Shown here piece after piece: positions 49,916 to 58,429 of a DNA stretch of 64,000 bases. How positions within the stretch are numbered: position 1 is the first letter of the stretch; the number at the start of each line of letters is the position of its first letter. The stretch lies in NCBI GenBank assembly GCA_045659745.1, contig JAZRCL010000097.1:3499-67498 (forward strand). The letters run 5' to 3'. The DNA comes from SVTX01 sp045659745. Lineage in GTDB: Bacteria; Bacillota; Clostridia; Oscillospirales; CAG-272. The notes below the pieces were generated by a model. That model saw only the letters and a list, made by a program, of their open reading frames with translations, ran no database searches and had not been told where the DNA came from. A program made the translations under genes and the position numbers.

Positions 49916-52390
49916 TTAAAGCCCCGTGGGATTAAAGTCTATGCTAAGTATGCTCTTGTCCTTGCCTTCCTTGCTAAAGCCGCGCATAAGCTCCTCAAAG
50001 AACTGTCGGCTCTTTTTGGTAAGTCGGCATTTTATTATCATTCGCAGTCTGTACTTTTCCTCGACTTTATATACGGGCGCTTCAAACGGCCCGAACACCT
50101 CAAGCGGAATATCCGCGAAGGTGTTCTCGGTAAGTCTCTTAATCTCGCTCGATAGCTTGGTCGAGATGAGCAACGCCTGCTTTTCGTCTGCCGACACAAC
50201 CGTCAGCACCGCAATATCGCAGTACGGCGGAAAGGTCAGAAGCTTGCGGAGTCTTATCTCGGACTTGTAAAACTCCTCGTAGTTCTGCGCGCAAGCAAGC
50301 TTTATGGTGTCATTGTCGGGATTGTTTGTCTGTATGACGGCAACTCCGCTTTTCTCGGCTCGTCCCGCTCTGCCTATAACCTGCGCAAGCATTGAAAAGG
50401 TACGCTCGTTTGCGTGATAGTCGTCAAGATAAAGCGACATATCCGCTAAAAGTACGCCGACGAGCGTCACGTTCGGAAAATCGTGTCCCTTTGTGACCAT
50501 CTGCGTGCCGAGCAGAATGTCTGCCTCTCCTCTGCGGAAGCTGTCAAGCAGCTCGCGCGACGAGTGCTTGCCCGATGTGGAATCCGCGTCAAGTCGGAGT
50601 ATTCTCGCCTCGGGAATAAGGAGTGAAAGCTCCTTTTCTATTCTTTGCGTGCCAAATCCAATGCGCGCCATATGCTCCGAGCCGCAAGACGGACAATTCT
50701 CTGGCATTCTCATTTTTGTTCCGCACCAATGGCAGAACAAAAATCCTCTTTCGTGGTCGCCCCGCTCCGCGTGATAGCTCATAGAAACCGAGCAATGAGG
50801 ACAAAGCACCGCCTCACCACAGCTACGGCAGCTCACCGCGGTATTATATCCGCGTCTGTTGAGAAACAGCACCGCCTGCTCACCGCGGGAGATAACTCCC
50901 TTGAGCCTTTCTATCAGCTCCGAGCCGAGCGGCGACGTATTTCCGACTCTCGCCTCGCGTCGCATATCGTATATCTTGACCTCGGGGAGCTTGGCGTCCC
51001 CGTATCTCTTTGTAAGCCTCAAAAGCTCGTATTTACCCTCCAGAGCCTTACTGTAGCTCTCAAGTGACGGAGTCGCCGACGACAAAAGCATCACCGCTCC
51101 ATTGTACGCGCATCTCCATCGCGCTATATCTCTTGCGTGATATTTCGGGGAACCTTCAGACTTATATGTCGCCTCGTGCTCCTCGTCTATGATTATAAGT
51201 CCAAGATTTTTTACAGGGGAGAACACCGCCGAGCGAGTGCCGATAACTATATCCGCCTCGCCCGACTTTATTTTCGAATACGCATCCGACCTCTCGCCTG
51301 CGGAAAGTCCCGAGTGAACGAGAGAAACCCTCTGACCGTATCTTGAACGGAATATACCAAGTGTCTGCGGAGTCAACGCTATCTCGGGGAGCAGCACTAT
51401 CACTCCTCTACCCTCGCGTAAAGCTGAGTCAATGGCGGTCACGATAACGCTGGTTTTTCCGCTTCCCGTGACACCGTGAAGCAGCACCGCCTTTGGCTGA
51501 CGTAAGCTGATATGCTGACATATTCTGTCTGCCGCCGCCTTTTGCTCCGTGTTCAGGACGTACTGCGTCGGCTGTCCTATGTCTCCCGATATCGCCTCTC
51601 TGTATCTGCGCTCACGACGCGTTACTATAACTCCCTTTTGAATCAAGCTCTTTACGGGCGCATCGGTTGTGTTGCTCTCGGAAAGTATCTCTTCAATCGT
51701 CCTTTCCTTGCCGTCCGACAGGATTTCAATTATCAATTTCTGCTTTGGAGCAGTTATCTTTGTGTTTTCAAGTGCGGCCTTGTCAAGAGAATAAAAGCTT
51801 TCGTACATCTCGCCTGCAACTCTACCGCTTTCCACAGTCTTTTTTATAACCTGCTTTGAAAGCAGCTTTTCAACAGACTCTCCTGCCGCAACTGCGCCAA
51901 ATCTGCCCTTGAGCATATCCATGCTCACAGTACCCTTTGACAAAATATAGTCGTAAACAAACAGATCTGCAGGGGTAAATCCGGCAGAGGCGTTTGGCGT
52001 CATCTCTCCGTTCGGCGAATAATACTCGGTAAGTCTGCCCAGTGCCGCCGCGGGTACCGCACACCTTACCGCATCTCCCATCGTACAAAGTGTCTGTGTC
52101 TTCATATACATACAAAGCCCCAGCATCTCATCGGACAGGGGGGCCCTATCGGGACAAATACCTATTACCGCCTTGGGATTTTTGTATTGGCTTGCGCTCA
52201 TAAGCTCCCAGACTACCGCCATTTGCTTGCGATTAGTGCGCCCAAAGGGCACCGTCACGAACGTTCCTCTCTGCACCTTGCCACGCAGATCAATGGGCAG
52301 AAAATAATCATAGGAGGTGTCTATTGCATACGGACTGTCGAGCAAATACACCGATACGTATTCGTAATTTGCACAAGATCCCTGTTGCAT
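49916..52390 (-). CDS. priA: Primosomal protein N' (replication restart helicase PriA)
   Basis: 824 residues. The N-terminal 3'-DNA-binding domain (about 1-110) is followed by the helicase: Walker A GVTGSGKTSV (about 300), DEEH box IIDEEHEATYKS, and motifs near LNRRGYNTAV. Four pairs of zinc cysteines follow (CRSCGEAVLCPHC and CHWCG ... CPSCG), then LGTQMVTKGHDFPNV and QVIGRAGRAEKSG. PriA reloads the replisome at stalled forks. AAGGAGG stands before the ATG. In many relatives coaBC lies between rpoZ and priA; here there is only a 44-bp gap. Confidence 0.97.
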   Translation of the reverse strand: MQQGSCANYEYVSVYLLDSPYAIDTSYDYFLPIDLRGKVQRGTFVTVPFGRTNRKQMAVVWELMSASQYKNPKAVIGICPDRAPLSDEMLGLCMYMKTQTLCTMGDAVRCAVPAAALGRLTEYYSPNGEMTPNASAGFTPADLFVYDYILSKGTVSMDMLKGRFGAVAAGESVEKLLSKQVIKKTVESGRVAGEMYESFYSLDKAALENTKITAPKQKLIIEILSDGKERTIEEILSESNTTDAPVKSLIQKGVIVTRRERRYREAISGDIGQPTQYVLNTEQKAAADRICQHISLRQPKAVLLHGVTGSGKTSVIVTAIDSALREGRGVIVLLPEIALTPQTLGIFRSRYGQRVSLVHSGLSAGERSDAYSKIKSGEADIVIGTRSAVFSPVKNLGLIIIDEEHEATYKSEGSPKYHARDIARWRCAYNGAVMLLSSATPSLESYSKALEGKYELLRLTKRYGDAKLPEVKIYDMRREARVGNTSPLGSELIERLKGVISRGEQAVLFLNRRGYNTAVSCRSCGEAVLCPHCSVSMSYHAERGDHERGFLFCHWCGTKMRMPENCPSCGSEHMARIGFGTQRIEKELSLLIPEARILRLDADSTSGKHSSRELLDSFRRGEADILLGTQMVTKGHDFPNVTLVGVLLADMSLYLDDYHANERTFSMLAQVIGRAGRAEKSGVAVIQTNNPDNDTIKLACAQNYEEFYKSEIRLRKLLTFPPYCDIAVLTVVSADEKQALLISTKLSSEIKRLTENTFADIPLEVFGPFEAPVYKVEEKYRLRMIIKCRLTKKSRQFFEELMRGFSKEGKDKSILSIDFNPTGL

Positions 52391-52434
52391 AGCTACACCT
52401 CCTTATAGTATCCCCACTCCTTGTGTTGTGAGAA

Positions 52435-52737
52435 TTATTCGAAATCTTCCTCGGCCTCTACTGCCACGCTCTGATTTTCACGTCTGACGATAACGTAGTC
52501 ACCCTCGTGAATTCTCTTTATGGCGGTCTTTACCGCCTTGTCGTCGCGAAGCTCCTTATCAATCATAGTGTTTGTAGGGTGATCGCTGTCTTTGCCGTTT
52601 GCATTTGCATGCTCTGCGTCCTCGCGCTGCTTTACGTATTCGTCTGTCACTATGCGCGCGCACTTTGCGGTTGCAAGCGAAAGCTCATATCTGTTGTACT
52701 GTCCCTTTGTAAGCTCGTTTATCGTTGGATAAAGCAT
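52435..52737 (-). CDS. rpoZ: RNA polymerase omega subunit
   Basis: 100 residues. NRYELSLATAKCARIVTDEY is the conserved omega core that wraps the beta-prime C-terminus, and KAVKTAIKRIHEGDYVIV is the second conserved block. The acidic C-terminus is usual. It stands between remA and priA; gmk, which often lies between remA and rpoZ, is missing here. Confidence 0.93.
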   Translation of the reverse strand: MLYPTINELTKGQYNRYELSLATAKCARIVTDEYVKQREDAEHANANGKDSDHPTNTMIDKELRDDKAVKTAIKRIHEGDYVIVRRENQSVAVEAEEDFE

Positions 52738-52784
52738 AAATTTTCCCTCTTTCGTTTATGTTTTTGAATTGTTTTTCTGTTTTG

Positions 52785-53057
52785 TCAATCCTCGTCGGAC
52801 GCGTCCTCATCGACAAGCGTATCCTCAGAATCAAGTCTGTTTGCGATAGTCTCCGCCTGAAGCATTGAGAGTATCACGTGGTCAGAGTCGGTTATGACTA
52901 CCGCTCTGGTTTTTCTTCCGCAGGTGACGTCAATGACTCTGCCCGCGTCCTTGGAGTCCTGAATGAGACGCTTGATGGGTGCGCTCTCGGGGCTCGCTAT
53001 TGCAACTATTCTTTCAACGGCTATCATATTACCGTATCCAATGTTTATGAATTTCAT
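52785..53057 (-). CDS. remA: RemA-family (DUF370) DNA-binding protein
   Basis: 90 residues. MKFINIGYGNMIAVERIVAI followed by SAPIKRLIQDSKDAGRVIDV and TCGRKTRAVVITDSDHVILS is the full DUF370 pattern, including the arginines that contact DNA in the RemA ring. In B. subtilis RemA activates biofilm and osmoprotection genes. It is followed by an acidic tail. It lies 12 bp after yicC, the standard position. Confidence 0.95.
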   Translation of the reverse strand: MKFINIGYGNMIAVERIVAIASPESAPIKRLIQDSKDAGRVIDVTCGRKTRAVVITDSDHVILSMLQAETIANRLDSEDTLVDEDASDED

Positions 53058-53069
53058 ATCTCAATTCCT

Positions 53070-53954
53070 TTACTCTATGTTCTGTATCTGCTCGCGTATT
53101 TTTTCAAGCTCGGTCTTTACCTCCACAACAAGCCTTGCAATATCCGCGTTTGAGCACTTTGAACCTGTTGTGTTTATCTCGCGGTTCATTTCCTGAAGCA
53201 AGAAGTCAAGACTTCTGCCCACGGGATCGTTTGAATCAAGATAGTTGTAGACCGCCACGAAGTGCGAGTTGAGTCTCACAAGCTCCTCGTCTATCGCCGC
53301 CTTGTCGGCGTAAATCGCGCACTCTGTGAGTATTCTGTTTTCGTCCACCGTCACGTTATTGTCAGCAAGCACCGCGCGGAGCTTTTCCTCAAGCTTTGAC
53401 TTATATCCGCCAATGTCCTGCTCGGAAAGCGACTTGATGTTTGCCACGATTTCCTGTATATGAGCCGCCTTGCCTGCAAGGTCCGTCTTGATTCTCTCGC
53501 CCTCGGCAATTCTTGCTCCTATAAACGCGTCTGTCGCCGCGCAGAGTACAATCTCAAGGTCCTCCCAGTCGCGCTGGTCGTCATCCTTCTTTCTGAAAGT
53601 CAAAACGTCCGGCACTTTTGCCACGTCCATGACGGTTATCTCGCCCGAGAGCCCAAAGTCATCCTTGAGCTTTTTCAGCGCCGCTATATAATTCTGTGCA
53701 TATTCGGTATTTACCGTGATCTCGGTATCCGCGCTCTCGGTAAACTCAACCGAGATAAATACGTCCACCTTGCCTCGCGATATTCCCTTTTCTTGAAGAT
53801 AGGGCTTTATTTTCTGCTCCAGATGAGAATAAACTCTCGGGAGCTTCACCTGACAGTCAAAATATCTGTTGTTTACGGACTTTATCTCAACCGTTATGTC
53901 CTTTCCCCCGACCGTCTGGCGACTTCGCCCAAAGGACGTCATACTTTTCAGCAT
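53070..53954 (-). CDS. yicC: YicC-family endoribonuclease
   Basis: 294 residues from the ATG at 53954, with GGGAGGCT six bases upstream. The N-terminus MLKSMTSFGRSRQTVGGKDI and the core VEIKSVNNRYFDCQVKLPR are typical, and the C-terminal block NREINTTGSKCSNADIARLVVEVK carries the conserved RE...N..S/K residues. YicC-type proteins are endoribonucleases (YloC in B. subtilis). It is the first gene of the 13-gene operon and follows a clear promoter. Confidence 0.95.
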   Translation of the reverse strand: MLKSMTSFGRSRQTVGGKDITVEIKSVNNRYFDCQVKLPRVYSHLEQKIKPYLQEKGISRGKVDVFISVEFTESADTEITVNTEYAQNYIAALKKLKDDFGLSGEITVMDVAKVPDVLTFRKKDDDQRDWEDLEIVLCAATDAFIGARIAEGERIKTDLAGKAAHIQEIVANIKSLSEQDIGGYKSKLEEKLRAVLADNNVTVDENRILTECAIYADKAAIDEELVRLNSHFVAVYNYLDSNDPVGRSLDFLLQEMNREINTTGSKCSNADIARLVVEVKTELEKIREQIQNIE

Positions 53955-53992
53955 CAAATCAGCCTCCCTCGTAAAATTGCGTATATATAATT

Positions 53993-54021
53993 ATTTTAAT
54001 ACTTTTTTTATATCTTGTCAA
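53993..54021 (-). promoter_or_regulatory. Sigma-A promoter of the yicC-to-ygiQ housekeeping operon
   Basis: Minus-strand TTGACA (54016-54021), 17-bp spacer, TAAAAT (53993-53998). No other strong promoter or terminator is seen until 41.3 kb, so about 12.6 kb is likely one transcription unit. Confidence 0.82.
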
Positions 54022-54086
54022 GTTTTTGTGAACAATTATTTACTTATTGTTCATTCTTTGTTTGCTTTTGCGCTTAAAAATCAAAA

Positions 54087-54121
54087 TCATGCCGAAGGGG
54101 TATTTTTCCCCTCCGACATGA
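54087..54121 (-). terminator. Terminator of the isomerase-cysS-gtrA operon
   Basis: CATGCCGAAGGGG pairs with CCCCTCCGACATG (two G-T pairs) over a 7-base loop; on the minus strand TTTTGATTTTT follows. Confidence 0.8.
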
Positions 54122-54134
54122 CGGTTTGTTTGTA

Positions 54135-54656
54135 TTATTTTTGAGATTTGCTCTTGAACACGAAAAATTTGCTGAAATAATAATTGGCAATTATCTCGAT
54201 GACGGAGTAAATTACAAGCGCCGCCGTAGTGCCGAGTATCTCTGCCGAAAGGGTTATTCCGAGCAAAGTGAGATCACCCACGATTATCGCCGCAAACAAA
54301 AGCTCAAGCAGATACTGAAGCACAAGTGAAAGCAGAAGCGTTATCACTCTTCCCTCGGCAAAAATCAAAAGCTGCTTGCCTGTCGAAACATCTTGATCCG
54401 CCTCGGTAAACACCCACTTTTTGTTGGTGTAAAACGCGACCAAAACTCCCGAGCACCATTTGAGCGTGTTCGCGATAATGTTCGTCACAAGGTATTTTGC
54501 GCTGTCCTTTCCTTGCTCAAGCGAGCCGAATACAGTCTTTCCTATCCAAAGCGTAAGATAGAACACCGAAAAGGACACGATAGTCGTTATAACTCCAAAG
54601 AAAAGATATTTGATTACAACCTTGTGCTTTTCGTAAAATTCCTTTATTTTAGACAT
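54135..54656 (-). CDS. GtrA-family membrane protein
   Basis: 173 residues from the ATG at 54656 (a TTG at 54668 overlaps the ribosome binding site). Four helices with the GtrA pattern: YLFFGVITTIVSFSVFYLTL, then WCSGVLVAFYTNKKWVF (the conserved N-x-x-W motif), and IIANYYFSKFFVFKSKSQK at the end. GtrA proteins help move polyprenyl-linked sugars across the membrane or assist cell-wall glycosylation. Its stop-to-start distance to cysS is one base, an unexpected pairing with a tRNA synthetase. Terminator follows. Confidence 0.88.
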   Translation of the reverse strand: MSKIKEFYEKHKVVIKYLFFGVITTIVSFSVFYLTLWIGKTVFGSLEQGKDSAKYLVTNIIANTLKWCSGVLVAFYTNKKWVFTEADQDVSTGKQLLIFAEGRVITLLLSLVLQYLLELLFAAIIVGDLTLLGITLSAEILGTTAALVIYSVIEIIANYYFSKFFVFKSKSQK

Positions 54657-54669
54657 TCCTCTCTCCAAT

Positions 54670-56118
54670 TTAACCGATTTTGAATGTCGTTCCCTCGCGA
54701 GAGTCTATGAGCGTGACGCCCTTGTCAAGGAGGTACTGACGTATGCGGTCAGCCTCGGCAAAATTTTTGTCCTTCTTTGCCTGCTTCCTCTGCTCGATAA
54801 GAGAAAGAATTTCCTGAACGAGCGGATCGCTCTCGTCGTATGCAGTAGCAACCTTTGCCTTTTCTTCTGCCTTCTTTTCATCTCTTACCTTTGCAGCTGC
54901 TTCAATAAGTCCGCAGGACAGAACTCTGTCAAAGTCCGCAACAAGCGCGAGCTTTGTCTTTCCGTTTGTCTTGAGCTTGAGTACGTCGTAAAGCGCAGTA
55001 ATCGCAAGTGAGGTGTTAAGGTCGTTGTCAAGAGCGTCTGTAAATCTCTTTTTGCCTTCCGCAAAAGCCTCCGCATCAAGCTCGCCGTCATTGGGATCAA
55101 GCTGGGCAAGTCTTGCTATGAGCTTGTTATAGGAAACTGTTGAGTTATCAAGGTTTTCGTAAGAGAAAACAAGATTTTTTCTGTAATGCGACTGCAAGCA
55201 GAAGAATCTGTATGCAAGGGGATTATATCCCTTGGACTCAAGTAAGGAAACAGTCAAAAACTCACCCGCAGACTTGGACATCTTGCCCGAGGTTGTGTTT
55301 AAGTGATAGACGTGGAACCAATAGTTGCACCACTTGTGTCCAACAAAGGACTCGGTCTGCGCTATCTCATTGGTATGATGGGGGAACTGATTGTCAATTC
55401 CGCCACAGTGTATATCAAGATATTCGCCAAGATATTTCATGCTTATTCCCGAACATTCAATATGCCAGCCGGGATATCCAATTCCCCAAGGGGAATCCCA
55501 CTTAAGCTCCTGCGAATCAAACTTGGACTTTGTAAACCAAAGCACGAAGTCTGCCTTGTTCTTCTTGTTTGCGTCACCCTCAACGCCCTCACGGACTCCT
55601 ACCTCGAGGTCTTCCTCCTCAAAGTCATTGAAAATGTAGTACTGCTCAAGCTTTGACGTGTCAAAATACACGTTTCCGCCTGCCACGTAAGCATATCCGC
55701 GCTCAAGAAGTCCCTCAACGAGCGCAATAAACTCGGGTATGCATCCCGTTGCGGGAGCAATTATATCGGGCTTTTTGATATTAAGCTTTACGCAGTCCGC
55801 AAAAAACGCGTCAGTATAAAACTGTGCTATCTCAAGCACGGTCTTATGCTCGCGCTTAGCTCCCTTGAGCATCTTGTCCTCGCCCGTGTCGCCATCGCTG
55901 GACAGGTGTCCTACGTCGGTGATGTTCATAACTCGGGTGACGTCAAGTCCGCTGTATGAAAGGTACTTTTCAAGCACGTCCTCCATAATGTATGTACGGA
56001 GGTTTCCTATGTGCGCGAAATGATAAACGGTAGGTCCGCAGGTATACATGCTGACCTTTCCCTCCTCGCGCGGTATAAATTCTTCTCTTTTTCTTGTTGC
56101 AGAGTTATATAAAATCAT
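54670..56118 (-). CDS. cysS: Cysteinyl-tRNA synthetase
   Basis: 482 residues, class I synthetase. VSMYTCGPTVYHFAHIGNLR contains the zinc cysteine and the HIGH-like FAHIGN, GYPGWHIECSGIS gives further zinc ligands, GGIDNQFPHHTNEIAQ follows, and GKMSKSAGEF is the KMSKS loop (about 265). The C-terminal helical domain ends in the anticodon-recognition tail. AGGAGA precedes the ATG. No T-box is seen: the gene is the second in an operon behind a sugar-isomerase-like gene. Confidence 0.97.
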   Translation of the reverse strand: MILYNSATRKREEFIPREEGKVSMYTCGPTVYHFAHIGNLRTYIMEDVLEKYLSYSGLDVTRVMNITDVGHLSSDGDTGEDKMLKGAKREHKTVLEIAQFYTDAFFADCVKLNIKKPDIIAPATGCIPEFIALVEGLLERGYAYVAGGNVYFDTSKLEQYYIFNDFEEEDLEVGVREGVEGDANKKNKADFVLWFTKSKFDSQELKWDSPWGIGYPGWHIECSGISMKYLGEYLDIHCGGIDNQFPHHTNEIAQTESFVGHKWCNYWFHVYHLNTTSGKMSKSAGEFLTVSLLESKGYNPLAYRFFCLQSHYRKNLVFSYENLDNSTVSYNKLIARLAQLDPNDGELDAEAFAEGKKRFTDALDNDLNTSLAITALYDVLKLKTNGKTKLALVADFDRVLSCGLIEAAAKVRDEKKAEEKAKVATAYDESDPLVQEILSLIEQRKQAKKDKNFAEADRIRQYLLDKGVTLIDSREGTTFKIG

Positions 56119-56130
56119 AAATTTCTCCTA

Positions 56131-56988
56131 TCAGCTCTCAATAAGTCTCGCAATTTTCTGTCCGACGAAAAGTATCTTTCGCCCGAAATCCTTGCGCACG
56201 TAGCTTTCGCTCGGTACATCCCAAGCTCTGACCTCTATATTTATATATCCAATGTATCCTATCTCTGTGAGCGCACTCGCTACGGCATCCCAATCAATTT
56301 TGCCATCAAATGGCATCATATGTGAGTCGGTGTAGCTGTTGTTGTCGTGCGCGTGGACTGTCATAAGTCTGCCCTTGAGACACAAAATATCATTCACGGG
56401 TCTTCCCGAAATATTTGCATGACCAAAATCCCAGCAGACTCCCACGCCAAGCGCATCGGCAAGCGACAAAATCTCCGCCGCGGTACAGCCGAAAAGGTGG
56501 TCGCCGTCTCCTTCGCAGGAGCTTGCCATATTCTCAATACAGAGCTTTACTCCCTTTTTATCAGCATACTCGCGAATGGGTGTCAAAAATTCCATATTTG
56601 CTCTTGCCCACGTCTCCACGCTGAATCTTTTTTTGTGAAGCGCGATGGGGTGTATGACCGCAAGCGGTATGCCCATTGTCGCTGCCGCGTCTATCCCCGC
56701 TCTTACGTCGCGTGAATATCCCTCCATAGCCACCTTATCCATCGGGTCTGGCATATAAAACGGCAAATGACAGGACGGAATATCAAGATTTTTCTGCATA
56801 GCTCTCTGCTTTGCCGAATAAAGAACGGTCCTGTATGAATCGTCAGATGCTCTCAGGCTGTCAAACGACATATCAACACCGTCAAATCCGATCTCCGACA
56901 TATAATCTATCATTCCCGTGATTGAAAATCTTCCGTGCGGGTGATCCGAATATATTCTCGACGGTGCGCAAACCCTGATTTTTGACAT
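56131..56988 (-). CDS. Sugar phosphate isomerase/epimerase-like TIM-barrel protein
   Basis: 285 residues of the xylose-isomerase-like/AP endonuclease 2 superfamily. The metal-binding residues appear in order: AVIHPIALHKK, LCIENMAS (Glu), CWDFGHANISG (Asp and His), VHAHDNNSYTD (His-x-His/Asp) and INIEVRAWD (Glu). Members isomerise or epimerise sugars, inosose or hydroxypyruvate, and a few are endonuclease IV-like DNA repair enzymes; the DNA-binding parts of the latter are not evident. It leads the operon with cysS and gtrA; GGAGGAA stands before the ATG. Confidence 0.85.
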   Translation of the reverse strand: MSKIRVCAPSRIYSDHPHGRFSITGMIDYMSEIGFDGVDMSFDSLRASDDSYRTVLYSAKQRAMQKNLDIPSCHLPFYMPDPMDKVAMEGYSRDVRAGIDAAATMGIPLAVIHPIALHKKRFSVETWARANMEFLTPIREYADKKGVKLCIENMASSCEGDGDHLFGCTAAEILSLADALGVGVCWDFGHANISGRPVNDILCLKGRLMTVHAHDNNSYTDSHMMPFDGKIDWDAVASALTEIGYIGYINIEVRAWDVPSESYVRKDFGRKILFVGQKIARLIES

Positions 56989-57073
56989 GATATTCCTCCT
57001 TTTCCAAGTTTGTTTTGAAGTTTTGTAAGCTTAGCTGTCGCCCGGGCGGCGCCAACTGCTCATAGCTAATTTG

Positions 57074-57102
57074 ATTATATCAAAAAATCCAGTGTTTGTC
57101 AA
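57074..57102 (-). promoter_or_regulatory. Sigma-A promoter of the isomerase-cysS-gtrA operon
   Basis: Minus-strand TTGACA (57097-57102), 17-bp spacer, TATAAT (57074-57079). The roughly 75-base leader contains a GC-rich block (CGCCGCCCGGGCG) of unknown meaning. Confidence 0.88.
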
Positions 57103-57110
57103 TGATTTTC

Positions 57111-57160
57111 TGCAAGTTTAAGGGGATTGTAAGCCCTTCTCCCCTTGCGTAGAGCTTGAA
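57111..57160. other. Middle of the divergent intergenic region (56989-57311)
   Basis: Between the two divergent promoters lies an imperfect hairpin, TGCAAG-AAGGGG with CCCCTTGCG across an internal loop. Nothing else recognisable is seen in this 323-bp gap. Confidence 0.35.
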
Positions 57161-57213
57161 ATTTTTTATATAAAGTTTTTTGTGTGAAAATATACAAACT
57201 TGAAATTTATTTC

Positions 57214-57242
57214 TTGACTGGTATGCGGTTTTGATATATAAT
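57214..57242 (+). promoter_or_regulatory. Sigma-A promoter of serC-serA-nagB
   Basis: TTGACT (57214-57219), 17-bp spacer, TATAAT (57237-57242); the leader ends with TGGAGG before the ATG. Confidence 0.85.
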
Positions 57243-57311
57243 TAGTAGTGACAAGGGCTTTGCTCTTCAAACCGTAAGTCAAAGATATATTTCATTTGTG
57301 GAGGTTTTACC

Positions 57312-58409
57312 ATGAACAGAGTTTACAATTTTTCCGCAGGTCCCTCTATGCTTCCCGTCCCCGTGCTTGAGCGCGCGCAGAGTGAGCTTTTGTGCTACGG
57401 CAATTCAGGTATGTCAGTAATGGAAATGAGCCACCGCTCCCCCGACTACGAGAAAATCATTGCAGATGCTGAAGCAAATCTCCGTTCGCTTATGAATATT
57501 CCCGATAATTACAAGGTGTTGTTCCTTCAGGGCGGCGCGTCAACGCAGTTCTCGGCAATACCTCTCAATCTCATAAACCTCAAGCCCGCCAAGAAGGCTC
57601 TTTACGCAGTTTCGGGTCAATTCTCGGGCAAGGCATACAAGGAAGCGCAGAAGATGGGCTTTAACGCAAAGTGTATCGCCACAACAAAGGACGAAAATTT
57701 CACTCGCGTTCCCACTATCACAAGGGATATGGTAGATCAGGACGCTTCCTATCTGCACATCTGCTTTAATAACACAATCTACGGCACAAAGTTCCCCGAG
57801 CTCCCCGACGCAGGAGACGTTCCGATAGTTGCGGACCTTTCCTCCTGCATCATTTCCGAGCCTATTGACGTGTCAAAATTCGGCGTCATCTACGCAGGCG
57901 CGCAGAAGAATATGGCTCCTGCCGGTCTCACGCTCGTTATAGTGCGCGAGGACCTTCTCGGATATGCCGACGAGTCCATTCCCACCATGCTTGATTGGAA
58001 GGTTATGGCTGACAACGACTCCATGTATAACACTCCCCCCACGTACACCATTTATATGGCAGGACTAGTTTGCGAGTGGATTCTCTCCATCGGCGGTCTT
58101 GACGTTATGAAGGAGATGAACTACAAGAAGGCAAATCTTCTTTACGATTACCTTGACAGTCAGTCTTACTACACCGCTCCCGTGCATAAAAACTCCCGCT
58201 CACTTATGAACGTCACTTTTGTCACAGGAGACGCAGATCTTGATAAAAAGTTTGCATCCGAGGCGTCGGCGGCAGGGCTCAAGAACCTCAAGGGACACCG
58301 CTCGGTAGGCGGTATGAGAGCATCAATTTATAACGCTATGCCCTATGACGGAGTTGTCGCTCTCGTTGAGTTTATGAAAAAGTTCGCAGAAGAAAATCCC
58401 AAGGCGTAA
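57312..58409 (+). CDS. serC: Phosphoserine aminotransferase
   Basis: 365 residues. YNFSAGPSMLPVPVLERAQ is the family start, LLFLQGGASTQF-like FLQGGASTQFSAIPLNL the phosphate-binding loop, and YAGAQKNMAPAGLTLV carries the PLP lysine (about 197). GHRSVGGMRASIYNAMP is the C-terminal substrate motif. It converts phosphohydroxypyruvate and glutamate to phosphoserine. It starts the operon with serA, the next-earlier enzyme of the pathway, 20 bp downstream. Confidence 0.97.
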   Translation: MNRVYNFSAGPSMLPVPVLERAQSELLCYGNSGMSVMEMSHRSPDYEKIIADAEANLRSLMNIPDNYKVLFLQGGASTQFSAIPLNLINLKPAKKALYAVSGQFSGKAYKEAQKMGFNAKCIATTKDENFTRVPTITRDMVDQDASYLHICFNNTIYGTKFPELPDAGDVPIVADLSSCIISEPIDVSKFGVIYAGAQKNMAPAGLTLVIVREDLLGYADESIPTMLDWKVMADNDSMYNTPPTYTIYMAGLVCEWILSIGGLDVMKEMNYKKANLLYDYLDSQSYYTAPVHKNSRSLMNVTFVTGDADLDKKFASEASAAGLKNLKGHRSVGGMRASIYNAMPYDGVVALVEFMKKFAEENPKA

Positions 58410-58429
58410 GCGCGAAAGGAAACTAAACT

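Noticed and set aside
56989..57311. T-box riboswitch for cysS
   Set aside because: No T-box sequence or specifier stem is seen, and cysS is the second gene of the operon.
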